Assembly: GCA_046496745.1 (NCBI GenBank)
Contig: JAWOGQ010000078.1
Span: forward strand, 1 to 23,309
Direction of reading: 5' to 3'
DNA length: 23,309 nt
Source: JBNJGT01 sp046496745
GTDB lineage: Archaea; Nanobdellota; Nanobdellia; Woesearchaeales; JACJVW01
Below the pieces are notes generated by a model. It was not told where the DNA came from and searched no databases. It saw only the letters and a program-made list of their open reading frames with translations. The position numbers and the translations under genes are program-made. This document shows, one piece after another, positions 19,728 to 23,309 of the stretch. Every line of letters begins with the position of its first letter. Position 1 is the stretch's first letter.

Positions 19728-21821
19728 TTATCCAGTTTTGAGGCTGTAGAATATCTCCCATACTTTCTCTTTTTCAAATGCTCTCTGTAGCATCCCAAAA
19801 TTGTTCAGGTCAATCCTTTGATTCATCTTGTCTATGTCTTTCCATTCTCCATTTTCCAGCTTATGAAGCAATATCTCAAGGGGTGCTGAGTCAATGAAGA
19901 GATCTGATTCAGGTTGTTCCATCTTCCTGTTCAGCCTCAATACTATCTTGTGATTCCTGTCACACAGGCTATGGACACCTTCTTTTTTGAACATCAGATT
20001 GGTGTACCAGTTTGGGAATGTATCTGTTTTTTCCAATTCTTCTGTGTCAAGCTCTGACTTGCACATATAGCTTGAAGTGACATCACGGGAGGGACTGAAT
20101 GATTCAACCCTTTCTGGATTCTCGAGAAACCACATGATATTCTCGTATTCCTTTTTGTTGGTGATGCTTTGGATCACTTCATGGAAAATCTCATCATTCC
20201 ATAACTCTTTTATTATGTCATGCAGAGCACCTTTGCTTGTATCTATTGTACCCTCTGCGTATGGTTCCTCCAGGAGATAACCGTATTTGAAAATGGAGTC
20301 TTTGTAATCTACTGGAAGATGAACCGGGAACTGATCCAGGAATGCATCGTATTCAAGGGAATCGTAGAACTCAAGGATATCCTTTTCTCTTACCCTGCTG
20401 GAGGGTTTCTTGAATTCATCCTCTATCAAGAGATCAAGGCCTTGCTTGATTCTTTTTTGGGCTGTTATCGTGGAGGCTGAGAAAACATCGTATGCCGCCT
20501 GTAGCTGCTTTATCGAATGTATGGGTGTGCTCCTGAATTCCAGCCTGTTATCAGGACGGACTTTATATTCAATGTGGCCTGGCTTGCCTGAACTCATGTA
20601 GGTTATCAATGGTCCCATTGTTGAACCAAGGACCTTTGCGACATCACTTGTGAACTTGCTTTCTTCGGTTGGTGTCTTGTGTGATGGTGCAAGTCTTGTT
20701 CTTATCCGGGATAGGTCTGTGTGCTGGAAAGTGGGATCCAATTTATGATTGAAATGTGAACTGTGTGTTCTTATCTCTAACTTATCGATGGTGTTGCCAT
20801 TGAACTCTATGGATTCTATCTCTTCAAGTGCCTTGCAAAGGAAATATCTTCTTGTCATCTCATGTCTTGCGTATCTTGTTCCTGAGCCTGGCTGCATCCT
20901 AATGGGAAAACCGCTGCATTCAAGGAACCTGTCTTCTGCTGCAAGGGATTCAATCACCGGTGCCTTGTATTTTCCTCTCAGTTCTTTTCTCACTTCTACA
21001 GGATATAACCTTCTGACTGCTACTTTTGTGCCGTCTTCAGGGAGTGATTCCCCTTCAATGTATGCGAATCCGAAAGGGATCGGAAAATGATTGTTTACCT
21101 GTGGTTTTTTCTCGTAATAGTATCCCAGGACGCGTCTACCTAAATCTTTTTTCTGGAGGTGATGATAGAGTGTCTGTGAAAGGAGAGTGGTGAGATTCTT
21201 ATATCTTAGAGTGGAGCCATTATGGAAGTTGACCTTGTACTTGCCATGATTCTTCAGGTGGGGCAGTTTTTTCCATCCCTCTTGTGTGTCATGGGCATAA
21301 AGGGAAAATTCTGTTTCAGTCCCGAATGTGTTCTGGTCGGGCCGGGGCTGTTCTTTTATGTATTCCTGCCAGTCGCCTTCTGGTATGATGACTTTTGTTC
21401 CTGTTCTTTTGAACAGCTTTTTTGTATGGTCTTTTGCAGGGTTTGCAATGTAGGCCCAGGCCTTTCTTGGCCCTTTATCTGAAATGGTATTTACTGTAGT
21501 CCTTATGTATCTTGGCCTGGGATATTCTGTAAAGGGATCCACTCCTTCAATCTTATCCATCTGGTCCAGTGCTTCTGGGTCCTTGATCTTGTATAGTTCA
21601 CCTTTAATCTCATGGGTTTCTATACCTGTATGGCCCTGGAACTGCTGAAGGGTCCTATTGTCGTAGAGAAGGAAAGGGTACCTTTTTTCAGGATGCATGT
21701 GCATGACAAGAACGCCTCTTGTTCTCGCACTGCCCTGGTATTCGAGATGGGGATAAAGGGACTTGAAGCTATCAGGATGTGATTTGAGCAATCCATATAC
21801 AAAGACATATTGGTCTTCCAT
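19728..21821 (-). CDS. Gamma-glutamylcyclotransferase-like / putative amidoligase fusion
   Basis: The 697-residue protein starts with an AIG2/GGCT-like domain (1 to about 155): YVFVYGLLK with Y9-G10-L-L replacing the family's YGTL/YGSN loop, then GELYKI, and ALDQMDKIEGVDPFTEY with Glu92 at the place of the catalytic glutamate, then AWAYI. A linker leads to GTETEFSLYA (167-176), the ExE metal-binding opening of the glutamine-synthetase/GCS-type COOH-NH2 amidoligases. Further family-like strands are DKLEIRTHSSHF (347-358) and HIEYK...RLEFRSTPIH (416-435). The remaining 260 residues are helical and unrecognised. GGCT-like and amidoligase genes are known neighbours in predicted peptide-modification operons; here they share one chain. 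It may make and trim a gamma-glutamyl-type amide bond. A TATA box (TTTAAA, 21846-21851) sits 27.5 bp upstream. Confidence 0.68.
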   Translation of the reverse strand: MEDQYVFVYGLLKSHPDSFKSLYPHLEYQGSARTRGVLVMHMHPEKRYPFLLYDNRTLQQFQGHTGIETHEIKGELYKIKDPEALDQMDKIEGVDPFTEYPRPRYIRTTVNTISDKGPRKAWAYIANPAKDHTKKLFKRTGTKVIIPEGDWQEYIKEQPRPDQNTFGTETEFSLYAHDTQEGWKKLPHLKNHGKYKVNFHNGSTLRYKNLTTLLSQTLYHHLQKKDLGRRVLGYYYEKKPQVNNHFPIPFGFAYIEGESLPEDGTKVAVRRLYPVEVRKELRGKYKAPVIESLAAEDRFLECSGFPIRMQPGSGTRYARHEMTRRYFLCKALEEIESIEFNGNTIDKLEIRTHSSHFNHKLDPTFQHTDLSRIRTRLAPSHKTPTEESKFTSDVAKVLGSTMGPLITYMSSGKPGHIEYKVRPDNRLEFRSTPIHSIKQLQAAYDVFSASTITAQKRIKQGLDLLIEDEFKKPSSRVREKDILEFYDSLEYDAFLDQFPVHLPVDYKDSIFKYGYLLEEPYAEGTIDTSKGALHDIIKELWNDEIFHEVIQSITNKKEYENIMWFLENPERVESFSPSRDVTSSYMCKSELDTEELEKTDTFPNWYTNLMFKKEGVHSLCDRNHKIVLRLNRKMEQPESDLFIDSAPLEILLHKLENGEWKDIDKMNQRIDLNNFGMLQRAFEKEKVWEIFYSLKTG

Positions 21822-21845
21822 AGGGTGAAGGTAATTGTTTTGGTT

Positions 21846-21851
21846 TTTAAA
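21846..21851 (-). promoter_or_regulatory. TATA box for the GGCT-amidoligase gene
   Basis: TTTAAA, centred 27.5 bp from the ATG at 21821. About 24 bp further upstream is TAACTATACA (minus strand, 21870-21879), also present upstream of the SWIM gene. Confidence 0.5.
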
Positions 21852-22021
21852 TCTTTCTTTTGTTGCTACTGTATAGTTAAAAATTCAATAAAGGTTTTGA
21901 TGCCTGAATGCTCGGCATGATCTATCAGGGGTTTCTTGGGATGTTTCTTTGGGAGTTTTGAGTACTTTGGGCGAAACATTAATGAAGAACTTTATAGGCT
22001 TGCATCAGAACGACAAAAAGT

Positions 22022-22027
22022 GGAGGT
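22022..22027 (+). promoter_or_regulatory. Strong ribosome-binding site that sets the start of the AhpD-like gene
   Basis: GGAGGT, four bases upstream of the ATG at 22032. A TATA-like CTTTATAGG about 26 bp before it makes a short leader. The preceding 210 bases (21822-22031) contain promoter elements for the divergent gene and no other gene that I can support. Confidence 0.6.
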
Positions 22028-22031
22028 AAAA

Positions 22032-22355
22032 ATGAAAGAGGAATTGCAAAAGATTAATGACCTATTCGGGTATCTAGGTGAGAGTGAACAGACAAAATCA
22101 TTCAGCTCATTCATGGAGGCTGTTGAGAAGGACGGGAAAGTCTCTTCGAAGGTCAAAGAAGCGGTTGCTTTGGGTATCTCGATAAAATCTCAGTGCAAGG
22201 GCTGTATAGCATTGCATACAAAAAATGCGTTAGACAAGGGATTCAGTAAGGAAGAGATCCTGGAGATCGCGTGGGTTGCAGTGTTGATGGGTGGAGGACC
22301 TTCACTGGTGCATATGTCTTATGTGAAGGAAGCCTTAGAGGAATTCGCTGAGTAA
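22032..22355 (+). CDS. AhpD/carboxymuconolactone decarboxylase-like protein
   Basis: The 107-residue protein has the AhpD-like CMD fold signature: C55-x2-C58-x3-H62 in QCKGCIALHTKNALDKGFSKEEI, then the helix EIAWVAVLMGGGPSLVH. The CxxC-x3-H set is the peroxidase/thiol-exchange site of AhpD-type enzymes, so a role in thiol-dependent peroxide removal is likely; short archaeal homologues are common. An in-frame ATG at 21936 would add 32 residues (MGCFFGSFEYFGRN...) that are not family-like. The perfect GGAGGT just before the ATG at 22032 argues for the shorter protein. Confidence 0.83.
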   Translation: MKEELQKINDLFGYLGESEQTKSFSSFMEAVEKDGKVSSKVKEAVALGISIKSQCKGCIALHTKNALDKGFSKEEILEIAWVAVLMGGGPSLVHMSYVKEALEEFAE

Positions 22356-22381
22356 AGCCTAAAAGAGATTCATTGCAACCA

Positions 22382-23309
22382 TTAAGCGCAGGAATCTAGC
22401 AAATGTTCCAGGCTGTTTTCCTGTGCGATTTTTGGGATTCTTGTATCAAGAACTTTTGAATTTAGATTCTCTGATCTGATATATTGAATCACATCTCCCA
22501 GGTAGGAGAGATACATCTTTTTTGTTTCTTGTATCTCTTTTAGGTCAGGCTGGGTTGTAATATCCCTGTCCAGAAGATTGCAGATTATATCTATGAGGAA
22601 CTTTTCATTGGGTTCTTTGGTCTTTTTTGTGTAGTCAGTTATAGAATCTTTTTTTATTACTGTCCTTACTTCTCTTAGTATGTTTGGGTTGACGTGTCCA
22701 TTGTGATAGACTCTATTACGTCTCTCTTGAATGTTGTTCTTTCTTTGATTGCTTGTCAGCTCTGGTACCCGATGTCTGTGATTCCATGGTATGTTCCACC
22801 TGTTGGATCTATTTGATTTACTTTTCGGCTCAAAGGGATTCTTGCCGGTTCGCATTTTATATGCAAGCTGGCCTATGCTTATGAGATCATTATTGCCTCC
22901 GCATGAACGATTTAGTGGATGCGTATCTGTCCTGCTGGTTGTGGTGATTCCCATGTCCAGAAGATATGCTTTGTTTTCAAGTGAGATCCTGACATTCTTC
23001 TGGTGAATGTCCCTGTGATGAAGGTTTTTATGGGCTAGTTCTTCCACCGCATTCAAAAGGTCATAGCAGTAGACGTAGGTGAACGCAGCATTAAAGTGGT
23101 AGCCAAGGTTTCCGAATTCATGGAAGTAATGGTACCTTTCAAATAGGTCATCCAGATCGACCCCTTCAATGTATTCGATCTCCAATGCATTCTTTGTCTT
23201 ATCTACCTTAAGACATTGGGGTATGTTTTTTGTGTCTTTTAGTAATTGGTGGTGCTTGAACTCAATGTTTTCAGGATCATAAAAGAACTTGGTGATCTTC
23301 CCTTCCATC
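22382..23309 (-). CDS. Protein-kinase-like protein (N-terminus beyond the right edge)
   Basis: The visible 308 residues contain the catalytic loop HRDIHQKN (98-105, with catalytic Asp100 and Asn105), a DMG in place of DFG (118-120), and the NDLISIGQLAYKMRTGKNPF block (140-159) of the lower lobe. ITKFF at residues 5-9 probably includes the ATP-binding lysine. The glycine-rich loop is not visible and should lie to the right of the window, so the ATG at 23306-23308 is probably internal. The C-terminal third (about 210-308) is helical and unrecognised. The catalytic core looks active. Targets are unknown; the neighbouring GGCT-amidoligase gene on the same strand is a positional candidate partner. 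Confidence 0.75.
   Translation of the reverse strand, partial: MEGKITKFFYDPENIEFKHHQLLKDTKNIPQCLKVDKTKNALEIEYIEGVDLDDLFERYHYFHEFGNLGYHFNAAFTYVYCYDLLNAVEELAHKNLHHRDIHQKNVRISLENKAYLLDMGITTTSRTDTHPLNRSCGGNNDLISIGQLAYKMRTGKNPFEPKSKSNRSNRWNIPWNHRHRVPELTSNQRKNNIQERRNRVYHNGHVNPNILREVRTVIKKDSITDYTKKTKEPNEKFLIDIICNLLDRDITTQPDLKEIQETKKMYLSYLGDVIQYIRSENLNSKVLDTRIPKIAQENSLEHLLDSCA

Noticed and set aside
21936..22031. Extra 32 residues at the start of the AhpD-like protein
   Set aside because: A GGAGGT ribosome-binding sequence lies directly before the ATG at 22032, and the extra residues do not look like the family.
21822..22031. Possible tRNA or small RNA between the GGCT-amidoligase and AhpD-like genes
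   Set aside because: No cloverleaf, T-loop motif or conserved stem could be drawn, and no second copy exists in the window.
1..23309. CRISPR arrays, insertion sequences, rRNA or tRNA genes
   Set aside because: No regularly spaced direct repeats, transposase motifs, terminal repeats with a coding body, or recognisable rRNA/tRNA signatures were found by reading both strands.

Overview
The window reads as a compact archaeal chromosome segment, most likely from a DPANN-type lineage such as Woesearchaeota or Pacearchaeota; the phylum is inference. The archaeal assignment rests on TATA boxes centred about 24-28 bp upstream of many start codons, which implies mostly leaderless transcription, and on archaeal or archaeal/eukaryotic gene families: a DRG/Rbg GTPase with a TGS domain, an Nre DNA-repair protein with a C-terminal PCNA-binding motif, DUF371, a Tma20/MCT-1-like PUA protein, a Trm-G10-like methyltransferase, a TrmJ/SpoU methyltransferase, a ThiI-like PP-loop protein and an archaeal site-2 protease. 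Genes are packed tightly. There are many 4-nt start/stop overlaps, and four convergent pairs overlap by 4-14 nt at their 3' ends.

Layout. Positions 1-348 hold the tail of a membrane protein gene and a structured intergenic element (copy A of a duplicated, probably transcribed RNA). 349-3381 (+) carries a shortened Ctu2/TtuA-like protein, a secreted phospholipase-D-fold lipoprotein, an aminoglycoside-phosphotransferase-like/P-loop kinase fusion and a 59-residue zinc ribbon. 3378-6172 (-) is a MoxR ATPase - DUF58 - BatA-like VWA operon, with a divergent helical protein at 6270-7220 (+). 7209-8994 (-) is a three-gene operon (coiled coil, four-helix membrane protein, tRNA methyltransferase), divergent from a small winged-helix gene (9047-9358, +). 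9345-12243 (-) has TrmJ, a cysteine-repeat membrane protein, a site-2 protease and a ThiI-like sulfurtransferase domain. 12296-13818 (+) pairs a cysteine-rich membrane protein with the Nre protein. 13878-15103 (-) is a visibly more AT-rich pair (unknown protein and P-loop kinase) that may be foreign. 15217-15915 (+) is a DUF4145/HEPN-like protein.

Copy B of the RNA element lies at 15931-16060 on the minus strand, divergent from the DRG GTPase (16109-17221, +), and the two share one palindromic TATA box. 17209-18474 (-) encodes a SWIM-type zinc protein. 18602-19705 (+) is a three-gene operon (coiled coil, DUF371, PUA). 19728-21821 (-) encodes a large fusion of a gamma-glutamylcyclotransferase-like domain with a probable COOH-NH2 amidoligase. 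22032-22355 (+) is an AhpD-like protein, and 22382 to the right edge (-) is a partial protein-kinase-like gene.

The strongest candidate for something undescribed is the duplicated RNA element. Two diverged intergenic copies about 16 kb apart, in opposite orientation, share sequence blocks, can adopt the same nested-stem fold, and each has a TATA box at the same distance from its 5' arm. The second is the single-chain cyclotransferase-amidoligase fusion next to a kinase-like gene. All family assignments come from recognising motifs by eye; no database search was run.
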